NCBI GenBank assembly: GCA_005223375.1
Contig: RXOD01005038.1
Coordinates: forward strand, 1 to 16,302
From: Amoebophrya sp. AT5.2
Taxonomy: Eukaryota > Sar > Dinophyceae > Syndiniales > Amoebophryaceae
DNA: 16,302 bases
Direction of reading: 5' to 3'
The translations under genes and the position numbers were made by a program. The notes below the pieces were generated by a model, which was not told where the DNA came from, searched no databases, and was given only the letters and a program-made list of their open reading frames with translations. Shown piece by piece: positions 1-9,755 of this stretch; position 1 is the stretch's first letter; each line of letters begins with the position of its first letter.

Positions 1-3000
1 ACGTTGCTGACCGCGTCGACGCGAAGCTTTCTCATCGTCCTGGTCGGCGTCAGTGACAAGTGCGGGCAGTGCTGCGGCCGGTCCCCTCCTACTGCTGGTA
101 CTGTTCGTCTTGGCGGGGTATGTAGTTTGCGGCTGCCCGTCTTCATGTGCGCTTTTTTCCTCCTCTTCCAAAAGCGCGTCGAGATCCCCTTTCGGCCCGG
201 TGCTGCCAGGTTTCAGCCATTTTCCCACGGCGTGCTCTTGACTGCCGATACGGAACGCGACGATGTCTTCCGTATCCGCACTGCTACTGCCACTTTTTGC
301 AGCGTCTAGTGGATGCGGAACGACCTCGAATCTATCGGCTGATGTATTTGTAGTTTGCGCTTTAGAGTTATTCGCAGCCGCGGCCGGGCGGTTGGAGTAG
401 TAGTGATGGTCTTTCTTGTCTGCACTGGAGACTGAGTCTTTCGACGAGGCCCTGCTCAATACATTCAGTCCTCCTGCAGCACCCCCCTCTTCGTCCTCAG
501 TGTCGGTGTTCGGTTGCCAGGCGTCTGCTTCCTCCGGCAGCAAAGGTCGGTAGGAGCCCAAGTTCACCTCCTCTGCAATGCCGGCCAGGGGCGCTGCAGT
601 CGCTGGAGAGCCCAAGACCGCAATTTGGTCCGACCTGGCCCCGCTTTCACTGAGCAGACTCGCTGAGGAAGAACTGCCGCCCGGCGCCAGCTGCTGTCCG
701 CTTCCGGTGACAATGATGCTACCCTGCGAAAGCGGGGAAAGGGAATCCCCAACATCGGCCCCTCCAACGCGAAGCAAATTAGGACTCGGATTAATGGCGT
801 TGGCGCCATTTTCGAATCCTCCACCGATCCCGGCGGCCCCTACTAGAACATTCTCGTTACTGGTGCCGCTCCCGCTGGTGACGATTTCGCCTGGCCAGCT
901 GAGCCCGTTGCTGATGTTTCGGTACACCGGGCTGCGCATGGCGGCGACTCTATTGGCCCGCTCGGACAGCCAACTGGTGGACGAGGACGTCAGCCGCGAG
1001 AGCAGGCTGGGCTGCTCCAGATACACGTCGTTGTACTCAAGGAAGACGTAAAACGGCACCACGAAGTTGATCCACGTGCTGAAGAGCAAGGAGCCAGACG
1101 TGAGAAAGCCCTCCGCCAGGTTTCCGTGGTTCAGCGTCTGCAGCGGAATCGCAAACATCCAGGGCACCAGAATGGCCCAGAAATTTGCGCTGCGCTCAGT
1201 GGTACACAGCTGGGGTTTTAATTGGTGGAGTTGTGAACAATTTCTCGTTAAAAAATCAAAAATCGTTCCCAGCACTACTAGTGACCGTCACAGTTCGTTG
1301 TGCTACTCACGACAAGTGTAGGTATTTTTTTTTTTCGGCGTACGGAAAGAATGGGAATCACAAATGATCTTGATGTAGGTGGTACTACAGGTGAACAAAG
1401 GCAAAATTACCTGCTGCTCCAGCAGGTTGTATCTGCACACGATGGAGCAGAGGGGAACGCCGGTCAAACTTGCCACCACTGGATACGCGTAGCATGTAAA
1501 CCGGACCGGGAACGATGCCGACCGGTGGATCATGACGCTGAGGAAGTTGGACTCCTCCGTCAGGAGGTGTCCGAAGTATGCCGCGCCCAGGAGCCCCACG
1601 ACCAGGTAGATCGCTACACAAATGCCCATGGAGAACCAAATGGTTTCATTCACGGAAACGCTAGGCTTTTTCTCATTCAACCAACTCGGCACAATGATTG
1701 CGACAGCAAAATTGCTCATCACCGTGCCCATCAGCTGAGAATAAGTGCCGTCGCCGAAAAAATCAGAAAACAAGTAGCGCGCGAAGTGGCCGCTCTTCGG
1801 TTGAGTAGATGCTCTGGTGGCGTCTGGCGACGCAGTACCAGCTGCAGCTGGATTCGCACCGTGGTCGGAAGCCGCAGTGCTGGAGGCTGACGCTCTCGAT
1901 CTCGTGCCGGAGGACGAGGATTCTACTGGTGGTGGAGCGTTAGACGATGAAGAGGCGACTTGTTGCTGCGCCCCTACTGAACTCGATTCATGATCCTGTG
2001 CTGCAGATGCAGCAGAGTTGCTGCTGGCGTTTTTGCTACTCGAGCTCGACGAAGTAGACCAGGGCTCAGCTTCACGCTCAGCAGCACCACCACGAGGCCC
2101 GTCGTTCCTCGCGAGGGTCTTTATCGCCGCCTTTTCAGGACCAAGTGGTGACACAGGCGGCTCCGTCGTCGTGCCGCTCGTTGATGTAACTGTGCTGTTG
2201 CCTTTTGTTTCAGGAACAGGATCAGGAATCCGATCATGGCCTCTGCTGCTACTAGGTTGCAGCAATCCCATCCCCGCAGTGACTGCTGACGACACTATAG
2301 CCGACGAGGCTTCTGCTAGTATTGTTGGCAGAGTACTGTTCGCAAAACTGGGAACGACTTCGGTTGAACGCCATGGCACGATGCCACCCAAGGGAGGTTC
2401 ATGCTTCACGATCTCCTCCACCGCGTTTGGGTTTGGTGCAGCTACACCAGAGGCCGGCGATGTCGACGCTCCTGCACGACTCGCAGTCGCACCGGCACCA
2501 GCGGGTATAATTATGTTCGCCAACGTTTGGTTACCACCACTGCCCACGCCATCGTGAAGATGATTGTGCTGCAGATCATAGTGGTGGAAGAAAACGTGCC
2601 CGGAGGAGATGTTCGGGACACCACCACCCGTGCCCACGGGGTTGTAGTTTGCGTCTGCGATACGTTCGCCCTCCCAGAACACCAAATCTATGATCCACAG
2701 CGCGAATGTCACGATGCAGAAGACGAAGGTGGCGATCTGAAACCCCACATTTTCCTCGAGGTTTACCAGCGCCAGCGGCACCGCAAGCAACAGGCAAATT
2801 ACGAACCCCTCCGTTATAGCAAGGTTCTCGAACGGCGAATTCACGTTGGCCTGGTGTAGGAGTTCATCATGGCGTCTTTCTTTGTATCGAACCCAACGTA
2901 GAAGTGATGTTGCGAACCGGATGAATCCGATGCAGTAAACCACAATCACAGCTGCATCATCGGTACCTGCAGCGCTGCGTCCTCGTGAAAGATGCAGTTT

Positions 3001-3644
3001 ACGCCGGTGAGTTCCACACCGCAGTTCCTTCCCCGCAGTTCCGAGATGAAGTCGTCAATGCTCTGGGCCGTGGTCACAATCGACACCACGTTCAGAGTTT
3101 GGAGGGCGCCGAAGAGCCCCACCGTGGCGACGAGCGCGAACCACCGGCTCGGCACGTAATTCTGGACGCACGTGAGGAATTCCACCCTGCTGTGAAAGTA
3201 CTCGTTTCCGGGAACGAAGCGAATGCACTCACAGATCCAGCTGGAGGCCAGGCCGGCGAGCAGCCCGAAGATTACGGTGGTTAGCGTTGGAAAGAACCAA
3301 CCGCCCTGCACGAAAACGAGGGGGACTGCCGCGAGACCAGCCCCCACTGTCGTGTTCACAATGATGGAAACGCCGCCCCACCACCCGATGTGCTTGCCGC
3401 GGAAGTTGTAGCCGGAAGACGGCGTGAGCAGCCTTGGTATGTTAAAGGGTACGGGTACGAGGCCACGAACACCGGGCGTAGAAGGCAAAATATTCGGGAG
3501 GTTCAGAGTGGGTGGAGTCAGAGCGCGGCGAAAAAAGGGGCGGCTACCTCGCGGCCCATCGACGCTCGTGCCGGAATTCATGGGGGTGAGAAGCGGCCGC
3601 CCCATCGAGGCGGACAGCTCCGGAGACGAAGAAGAAACGATCAT
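1..3644 (-). CDS. AAAP/SLC38-like amino acid permease, three exons, C-terminus cut by window edge
   Basis: Likely a membrane transporter that moves amino acids with a cation across the plasma or a vacuolar membrane. Exons on the minus strand are 3644-2967 (226 codons), 2850-1411 (480 codons) and 1209 to base 1 (403 codons, still open). The ATG at 3644 is the first in frame. About ten hydrophobic segments are visible. Family hallmarks are the first-helix region with NTTVGAGLAAVPL, then VPLALVNLEEN, then VPSWLNEKKPSVSVN, the segment ending CRYNLLEQQ, and ANFWAILVPW just after the second intron. Removing both introns joins these in the usual AAAP order. Two features are unusual: about 300 Ser/Ala/Gly-rich residues inserted between hydrophobic segments 5 and 6 (residues about 290-590), with several N-x-S/T sequons, and a hydrophilic tail of over 300 residues rich in Ser and acidic residues. 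The substrate cannot be read from sequence. The family is confident; the exact third-exon start has one alternative (1194). Confidence 0.87.
1210..1410 (-). other. Intron 2 of the permease gene (201 nt)
   Basis: Donor CAGCAG|GTAATT and acceptor CCCCAG|CTG, both phase 0. The intron has in-frame stops. Splicing gives NLLEQQ-LCTTERSANFWAILVPW, matching the usual order in this family. A second acceptor 15 nt further on (CTGAG|CGC) is also in phase and would drop five residues. Confidence 0.8.
2851..2966 (-). other. Intron 1 of the permease gene (116 nt)
   Basis: Donor CAG|GTACCG and acceptor CACCAG|GCC, both phase 0. The upstream frame hits a stop shortly inside the intron and the downstream frame is shifted, so splicing is required. 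After removal the loop reads HEDAALQ then ANVNSPFENL, which leads directly into the family segment before VPLALVNLEEN. Confidence 0.85.
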
Positions 3645-4312
3645 TCTCACGTTTTGCGTTTGCGCGGGTTAACAATAGCCGTCCCGCCAGGGGTCAATGT
3701 GCATTGTTCGCCTGTTGTAAAAGTTATCGTACACCAGCTACTGCTACGCCGCGCGGGCACTCCAAATTTGGCTACTTCTTACACTTTTTTCATCTGCTGA
3801 CGAGACCGAGAGGCATAAAATATGACCTCACTTCAGTACCCTCGGAAATCGTATCTATTGAGCACTGATGCTTTTGACGCCATGTACATGTTGTGCCTTT
3901 GCCTGTGTTGTCCTACTGAAGAGTCAGTGTTTTTAAGGTATTGCCACAAAGACGAGAGGGGCTTCTGCTCCTGCTTACAACGAGCTATTATTTGAGAACG
4001 CGACGTGTTGATCAAGGTCAACCGCCACAAAGCAGCACGGTCGTATGCATTGATTCTTCCTAGACAAAAATCTTCTTTACTGACGGGGAGCCAGACATGT
4101 CAGAGTTCCAATCTTCAACGAATGGGTTGTGAAGAACTAGAACCAATCTTGCGCCTAGAGGAGAGGTTAGCAAAAGCGATCGGCTCACGTCTAGAATTCC
4201 GTTGAAGCTGCAAGGCGTTGTTTTCATCGCCCAAGGTCAAGATAAATGAAGATGTCAGCATGACCATGAGCACCTTGCTATTGATTGTCACATACTGCAG
4301 ACCTACTGCTCT
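3645..4312. other. Intergenic region, 668 bp
   Basis: This stretch lies between the stop of the unknown-protein gene and the start of the permease gene, so it should hold the 3' UTR of the first and the 5' control region of the second. Only short open frames with no protein-like character are present on either strand. The last bases before the permease ATG read CGTGAG|A, a possible splice or trans-splice acceptor AG directly before the start. I see no recognisable promoter box, repeat or RNA gene. Confidence 0.6.
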
Positions 4313-5770
4313 CTACTCACTGGGGCCAACATTTTCAAGCACCCACTCGTATTTCAACGACCGGTTGATTTCTTTTGTAAACCGGGCCACCTGCTTTCGC
4401 TGCAGTTTTTCAAGCAGCCTTCTCGGCAGCGACCGCATCAAAATGTGCATCGCCGTCGAAGGTTGCCCTTCCGTGTCGCAGGCAACATCAGCATATCCGC
4501 CGTTTCCGTGCCCTTCTGCTTTACTCTTCAGGCGATATAGCTCCACGAGGCTCTTCACCGGTCGCAAGATCATTCGCTCTTCCCCCCCATCACAGCTCGA
4601 ACCACGACCTCCACGAAAACCTTCCACGCCTATCTCCACCAGACCCGCCGGCACGTCGATGTTGGCTTCCAATTTTCCCAGCGCCTTCAAGACAGCGAAC
4701 AACATGAGAAAGTCGTGCACGAACGGCCGGGCCCAATTCGCACGCCATCCGCACAGCGGCAGGAAATCGAGGAGGTGAATCGCGTGGAAGTTCAGGTGCG
4801 TGTACAGTGCCTCCATCGACTCAAATTCGATCGCCTCGCCGTCCAGCATGCGCATGCAACGTAGTCCGCGCAATTTCTTCCAACTTCTTTCACCACTAGT
4901 GGCCATTGCCGCAGCCGCTTCCAAGTTGTACAGGTCCAGCAAGAAATCCGTCCCCTTGATCAGCCGCAGCACCGTGGGAAAAGCCGCGATGTGAAAGAAT
5001 TCCTCCTTCGTGAGCAGCTTCTGGAGTGCCGGAACGTTCTTCGCCTCCATCGGCCACAGGTTCGTCGCCACTCCCATGATCGAGTGGAGGAAGAGGATTT
5101 TCGGCGACTGCTGCGGGTAGTGCAGCGCCGAGTAGTCGCGCACGAAGAACAGGTGGTCGTAAAAGCTTCCGTCGGCGTGCTCCATCTTGAAATTGCATTT
5201 GCTTTGCATAAACTCCAGTACCGGCGAGAAGTTCCGGCTACCGTCTGCCACGGGTCGAGGCACGAACTGCTGCTGTGTGGCGAGATACATCTGTTGGATG
5301 GCCATGAGTCTTCCCTCCTCCCAGAAGTGCTGGTTGCCGGTGGTTGCCTTGAGGGCCGCCCGCGTAAATGCGCCAGTCACAGAAACGAAGATGGTCTGGT
5401 TTAGGTCGAATGCTGAATCGGGCACCACCTGCACATACGAAATGTGGTCGACGAGCCTGGCGAGCGCGAGCATCGTCTGCCGGCCCGGACTGTGCGGCGA
5501 GGAAAGCAACTCAGTATACTCTCGTGCGTCGCCGTCTCCGGGCGGTTCCGGTGCGGACAGCGTCGAGGCACGCGTCTTGGTCTTGTACTTAGCATGCGCA
5601 TCATGAAGTAGATCTCCACGCCGCCGCGCGGTCGCCAAATTGGAACAGCTGCGCGCGGTCAGCCGGGCGAGAACGAAGGTGACACCAATGAGAATCAAAG
5701 ACCGTGCCCAGGAACCGTCGTCAGCGACAAAGCCCTCCCAGAATGAAGAGGAACTGCTTATGAACGCCAT
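4313..5770 (-). CDS. Membrane-anchored protein of unknown function with conserved-looking His motifs
   Basis: A single uninterrupted frame of 485 codons from an ATG at 5770. I do not recognise the protein with confidence. Residues about 24-38 (SLILIGVTFVLARLTA) form one hydrophobic segment near the N-terminus, suggesting a signal anchor. A low-complexity stretch follows to about residue 100. The rest is a compact, mostly helical soluble domain. Its most distinctive part is EHADGSFYDHL (residues 197-207), followed about 20 residues later by ILFLHSIMG (225-233); further on are THLNFHAIHLLDFLPLCGWR (324-343) and a basic C-terminus. The spacing of His198, His206 and His229 loosely resembles the metal-binding His pattern of HD-like helical families, and the HSIMG segment loosely recalls the HSxYGT motif of DUF6817, but this is only a visual resemblance. 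Codon use and composition match the neighbours. The gene is real with high confidence; function is unknown. Confidence 0.85.
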   Translation of the reverse strand: MAFISSSSSFWEGFVADDGSWARSLILIGVTFVLARLTARSCSNLATARRRGDLLHDAHAKYKTKTRASTLSAPEPPGDGDAREYTELLSSPHSPGRQTMLALARLVDHISYVQVVPDSAFDLNQTIFVSVTGAFTRAALKATTGNQHFWEEGRLMAIQQMYLATQQQFVPRPVADGSRNFSPVLEFMQSKCNFKMEHADGSFYDHLFFVRDYSALHYPQQSPKILFLHSIMGVATNLWPMEAKNVPALQKLLTKEEFFHIAAFPTVLRLIKGTDFLLDLYNLEAAAAMATSGERSWKKLRGLRCMRMLDGEAIEFESMEALYTHLNFHAIHLLDFLPLCGWRANWARPFVHDFLMLFAVLKALGKLEANIDVPAGLVEIGVEGFRGGRGSSCDGGEERMILRPVKSLVELYRLKSKAEGHGNGGYADVACDTEGQPSTAMHILMRSLPRRLLEKLQRKQVARFTKEINRSLKYEWVLENVGPSE

Positions 5771-7007
5771 AATTTTTGCGCCTACTTATCTATAACTTAA
5801 CGTGATTATCATGCTGGGTGAAAATATTTATTATACACTTACACAAGAAAGAGCTATAGGCTTAGGGGAAGGGCGCTTACCCAAACAAACTAGGCGAGAA
5901 AACGATGGTGCTTCAATTACGCTGTGTCGCGGTAGAGAGAACAATTTTCAGCAATCAACTTTTAATTCAAGCGGAGGCTTTCTGTAGTGTGGGGATAGAG
6001 ACCAGCGATCGAAGAGAGTCTGACAGGTTCTCTCCATAAGCATAATTCATTCTTGTTGAATCAATTTATATGATGAAAAACCACTGGTCCAAGAAAACCG
6101 AGTTTCCATATAATTTTTTTATTCTCAGCACTCTGTCTCTCCCTCTGTGCGGCGCAGCGCCGAACACGAAGCAAGAAAAAAATCGTTGAAGGTGGGCGTG
6201 TTGTATCCCTGGTAATCATGATGCAAGAATTAACGTATTTTTTTCATCTTGCAGACAACTCTACCAAATGATGTTGTGAGCGCGGGCACCAATCGGGGGT
6301 GCCGAAGCCGATCGATCAGCAGTTATTTCTTTCCTTTATATTATCATGGATGTATTCTTTCATTGCACCTTTCACTTGCACAGGTACGGAAGCAGGAGGT
6401 ACAGTGTCGAGTACAGGCTGCGCTACAGCGGGCCGTCACGCGAAACGGCTAGTCCGCCAGCATGCCGCGCCCCCGACGTCGCCCCTCTCCCGAGACTGAT
6501 GTTTCTTACACTATGACTGTCGGCGCCACAACGAGAGCGTCTCCCTTCGAACAACCAAGGAAGTGGTCACCTTCCGATCGGCCAGATACCAGTGCGGATA
6601 CAAGAACGAAGGTGCAGCTTACTTCTACTTGTGGGGAGCATTATACAAAAATTTGGCCGTTTCCGAGCTCTGCGTTTACACGACTGTGGAAGTGCCGGTC
6701 TGCAGTGCCAAAAACATTCAAGAGAATCGTGGGTAGTTCAAACTCACCGCGTAAATCTTTTACTTTCAATCTCAGGCCGGATCGAAGCGCCGGCTCAAGC
6801 TTGAATCGGGGGAAGGGGATCGCGTAGGCGAATGCCATTGGCTAAACACGATTGGAAATGAGAATCGGATACATTCATAGGGGACTCGCTGTACGTAGAA
6901 CGTATTTACGGCAGCACCGTCAACATCATACTTTCATCTAGTAAGTATCATGATACATCTTCCAGAAGAAGTTGTACACATACATCGGCGGGGGCTACAG
7001 TGATCGG
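5771..7007. other. Intergenic region, 1,237 bp, with a possible plus-strand exon or relic
   Basis: This is the longest gap between genes. It follows the threonine dehydrogenase stop and precedes the unknown-protein start, so it holds the 3' UTR of one and the 5' region of the other. It is A/T-rich from 5790 to 6250. Two sequences resemble plus-strand 3' splice sites: a T-rich run ending CATCTTGCAG at 6254, and a pyrimidine-rich run ending TTGCACAG at 6383. A protein-like plus-strand frame follows at 6500-6736. A perfect 12-bp palindrome, GTATCATGATAC, lies at 6945-6956. No gene could be assembled with confidence. Confidence 0.5.
6500..6736 (+). other. Plus-strand open frame resembling a cysteine-containing exon; possible gene relic
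   Basis: A 78-codon frame on the plus strand runs from just after a TGA (6497-6499) to a TAG at 6734-6736. It has no clear start. Its translation has balanced composition and several cysteines, for example RYQCGYKNEGAAYFYLWGAL, then VSELCVYTTVEVPVCSAK. The last segment loosely recalls the V-E-x-x-C-x-Y...P-x-C pattern of mannose-6-phosphate receptor homology domains, but the spacing is shorter than usual. Just upstream in another frame is RRYSVEYRLRYSGPS, so this could be two exons of an opposite-strand gene or a frameshifted relic. The other frame open here is Ser/Thr/Pro/Arg-rich and looks like a shadow. Confidence 0.25.
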
Positions 7008-8823
7008 TTAGAGGTCTTTCCAATCAAGGATGACTTTGCCGGAGCTGCTGGAGACGGCCTTGGTGAACGCTTCCTGGTACTCCTTCGCCGCGTAGTGGTG
7101 CGTTATGATCGGCGTCACGTCGAATCCAGAGTCCAACACCGCCATCATTTTGTACCACGTCTCGTACATCTCGCGACCGTAAATACCTGGTAAAGTTCAA
7201 CATGTTGCGGCGGTCCTGGTCCTACCTTCTTCTCCCCTCTTGGTCTTGCAGCTCGCACGACGACCTCTACGTCGTGCTCGTCGACGTGCACTTACGATTT
7301 ATTAGGATAAAAACAAACCCATCGCTGATCAGCATTGAAAATTTTGACAAACCTCCCTCCACTTCCTACAGAACCAAAAAAAAACAAGAGCTGCGATCGA
7401 CGACGAGGTGGAGCTCCTGTACCTTTTATTTCCAGTCCCTTGAAGATGACGCTGCTCCAGCTGACTGTTGCGTCGTCGGGAACTAGGCCCAAAAGCGCGA
7501 TCTTGCCACCATTATTCATCAGCTCGATCATGGAATTGAAGGCTGGCCCGTTCCCCGACATCTCTAGTCCGACGTCGAAGCCTTCGGTGAGCCCCATCTC
7601 GTCGAACGCGACCTCCGCCGGATCTTCTTTCGAAACATTCACCACGCGATCGATCTGGGGCATGGACCGAGCCAACTCCAAGCGGTAATCATTCACGTCC
7701 GTTATCATCACGCGCCGGGCGCTTGGAGTTGATGAGTTTTGTGAGTGTGAGAATCGAAGTTTCGTCCTGGGTAGCTAAAGGCACAACTCCTCGTGAGTTT
7801 AACTTCAACATAAGTACTTGTTTGATGGGCGCGGTCCAAATCGAAAGAAAAAACAAAAAGTTTCCGGGAAATAAAAAGTACTATAGAAGCTGCTTACCCC
7901 GCTCTTTTGGCCAGCATGGCTCCCATGACGCCGATGGGTCCCGCGCCGGTGACGAGCACGTCTTCGCCGACCAAATCAAAGGAAAACGCAGTGTGCACCG
8001 CGTTTCCTAAAGGGTCCAGAATCGAAGCCACGTCGTCGCTAATCGAGTCGGGCAGGAGGAAAACGTTCTCTGCGGGCAGCGCGAGGTACTCCGCGAAGGC
8101 ACCGGGCATGTTCACTCCGATCCCCTCGGTCTTGCGGCAGAGGTGGCGCCGACCGGCGCGGCAGTTGCGGCACATGCCGCAAACCAGGTGGCCCTCACCG
8201 GAAACCCGCTGCCCCAGCTTCAAGCCCTTCTGCGCCGCACCCTCGCCCATCTGCAAGGTCGTTTTTTTTTCGCGGTTTTGTACTGTCACTGTGTGAAAAT
8301 TACGTTCGTTTTCAACACGAGCACAGGCATAAAAAGTATAAAAAATAAAGTTAGTAATTACCTCCACGATCTCTCCGGCGTATTCGTGGCCCACGGTGAG
8401 TCCCACCGGCACTGCTCCCTGGGCCCACGGCGTCCACTTGTAGATGCTGACGTCGGTGCCGCAAATTGCGGTCTTCCGGATCTTGATCAAGACATCATTG
8501 TACCCAGGCTTTGGTATGGGCACCTCGTTCATCCAAATGCCCTCCTCCGGACGCACCTTCGCCAGCGTCTTCATCTTCAACGCCGGGGCTGCAGCGACAG
8601 AAAACTGCCTGTTGCTACAACTCCTTGATGGTGGCGACGGGGTTGATGGCAACTGCGATGTTGGCGTCGTGATTGTGGAGGACACACTTGTGCCACAACC
8701 TGTCGCTGGTGACTTGAGATTCGGGCGGGAGATTGACAACTGTCGTTGTTGGGACGAAGCGAGCTGATGCGCCCAACCCGCGCCACCACGCGCGATCCGC
8801 CTACTTTCGCGAAGCGCCAACAT
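7008..8823 (-). CDS. tdh: L-threonine 3-dehydrogenase, zinc-dependent bacterial type, four exons
   Basis: Oxidises L-threonine to 2-amino-3-ketobutyrate with NAD+, the first step of threonine breakdown to glycine and acetyl-CoA. Exons are 8823-8362, 8250-7898, 7721-7423 and 7186-7008, giving 430 residues. From residue about 84 (MKTLAK...EEGIWM) it aligns with the bacterial enzyme of about 341 residues. Visible are the catalytic zinc site AICGTD (Cys121) and GHEY (His146, Glu147), the structural zinc cysteines in [15 protein letters not shown] (178, 181, 184, 192), the nucleotide-binding GAGPIG (256-261), VIFKGL and [13 protein letters not shown], and the C-terminal GKVILDW. The first roughly 80 residues are Ser/Arg-rich and nearly free of acidic residues, starting [14 protein letters not shown], which suggests mitochondrial import. 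The ATG at 8823 was chosen because an in-frame TTG further up is not a plausible start. All zinc ligands are present, so the enzyme should be active. Confidence 0.95.
7187..7422 (-). other. Intron 3 of the threonine dehydrogenase gene (236 nt)
   Basis: Donor AAAAG|GTACAG and acceptor TTTACCAG|GTATTT, phase 1. The joined codon GGT encodes glycine and gives [18 protein letters not shown], the expected family sequence. Confidence 0.93.
7722..7897 (-). other. Intron 2 of the threonine dehydrogenase gene (176 nt)
   Basis: Donor GCGGG|GTAAGC and acceptor CTCCAAG|CGCC. Splicing joins GG to C to make a glycine codon and gives [20 protein letters not shown], as expected for this enzyme. Confidence 0.93.
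8251..8361 (-). other. Intron 1 of the threonine dehydrogenase gene (111 nt, no in-frame stop)
   Basis: Donor GTGGAG|GTAATT and acceptor CCTTGCAG|ATG, phase 0. It is 37 codons long without a stop, so unspliced mRNA would still read through. Splicing restores the family order [10 protein letters not shown] then [21 protein letters not shown]. Confidence 0.93.
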
Positions 8824-9755
8824 GCCGCGAAAGGGGGATTTTTTCTCTTGGGCGCACTTGGTACCAGTCACCAATGTCCTCTGCAAATGCAAGGTAGTGC
8901 AGCCATAAGCAAGAAGAGGTGCTATGTATTGTTTTTGCAGCTCGCGTGACGTATTAAATCGGTGCGGCAGATGCGGAGTTCAATCATTGTCGATTGAGGT
9001 GCTCTATGCTGGGCGAATACAATTAAGTACAAACAACGAAAGTTGTGGGGTACTAATCTCGATTCACCTTTAATTAAACAATAGGTGTTCGTCTCGGGGG
9101 GCTGTGACATGCGGCGCGAAAGCGTGCGCAATCAACTTCAAGTGCACGGCTTCAATCACCAGGGTAAAGGACTAAAGTAAACGTGAAGAGAGAAATAGTC
9201 TCTCGTCTGTCGTCGCGTCGATGCTGCACTTCTCGTCTTCACTACCGAAAATTTACGCAGTTGTTGGCAGGGACATTGAGCGTGACACCGCTGCAGAAGC
9301 CGGAATCAGTACATGGATGCCAGCTGCTGGAGCTGCAAAACGAAAACAAATCCAATAATTGACAAGGGGCACAAGGTAAGTTTCTTTTTGACACCCCGTA
9401 ATCCCTTCAACGTCGGCAGCAGCTGGTTTTTAATTCCGGGAGTGGGAATCAGGAAAATATCGGCATGGAGAATCTCCTGTACCTGTACCAAGGCTCAACA
9501 TTCGGTCGTGATTGAGATTGACAAGGATGACGAGATGGAAATCGAAATCCACGAATCCCATCTTGCTCCAAGACCAAGAAGACACGTAAAAAAATTGTAT
9601 GTTCGCGCGAGCTTTTGCTTTGGCCCGCCGGCTTTGGGGGAAACTACAGTAACAGTGTCCGACGTGAACGCCAGTCACGTCGTCGCTCGCTTTTCAGCGA
9701 CAGGGACAGCAGCCGGCAGCTCACTGCTCTTTCTCCACGGCTCCCTGTCGCATAG
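8824..9755. other. Intergenic region, 932 bp
   Basis: Lies between the kinase stop and the dehydrogenase start. It should hold the kinase 3' UTR and the dehydrogenase 5' region. On the plus strand there is a 39-codon frame from an ATG at 9221 and a strong donor-like AAG|GTAAGTTT near 9375; on the minus strand there is an acceptor-like TTCGTTTTGCAG near 9337. None builds into a convincing exon. No tRNA or repeat was seen. Confidence 0.5.
8881..8882 (-). promoter_or_regulatory. Possible 5' splice-leader acceptor upstream of the dehydrogenase start
   Basis: On the minus strand CATTTGCAG|AGG ends 57 nt before the ATG at 8823. It follows a pyrimidine-containing run and could accept a trans-spliced leader, as is common in dinoflagellate-lineage mRNAs. 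It could equally be a cis intron acceptor or chance. Confidence 0.25.

Noticed and set aside
2018..2557. Plus-strand open frame of 179 codons
   Set aside because: It mirrors the low-complexity Ser/Ala loop of the permease on the other strand and has no protein-like features of its own.
2946..2949. Frameshift between the two halves of the permease
   Set aside because: A canonical phase-0 GT-AG intron (2851-2966) explains the frame change and restores the family sequence.
6641..6838. Minus-strand 65-codon frame with an ATG and a donor-like GTGAGT
   Set aside because: It could form a tiny spliced gene, but there is no recognisable protein and the opposite strand reads more like coding sequence; evidence is too weak.
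6945..6956. 12-bp palindrome GTATCATGATAC as a protein-binding site
   Set aside because: It is perfect, but a single A/T-rich 12-bp palindrome in 16 kb may be chance and no second copy was noticed.
9221..9340. Small plus-strand frame of 39 codons starting MLHFSSSLPKIYAVV
   Set aside because: It is short, isolated in the 3' region of the kinase gene and has no supporting exon downstream.
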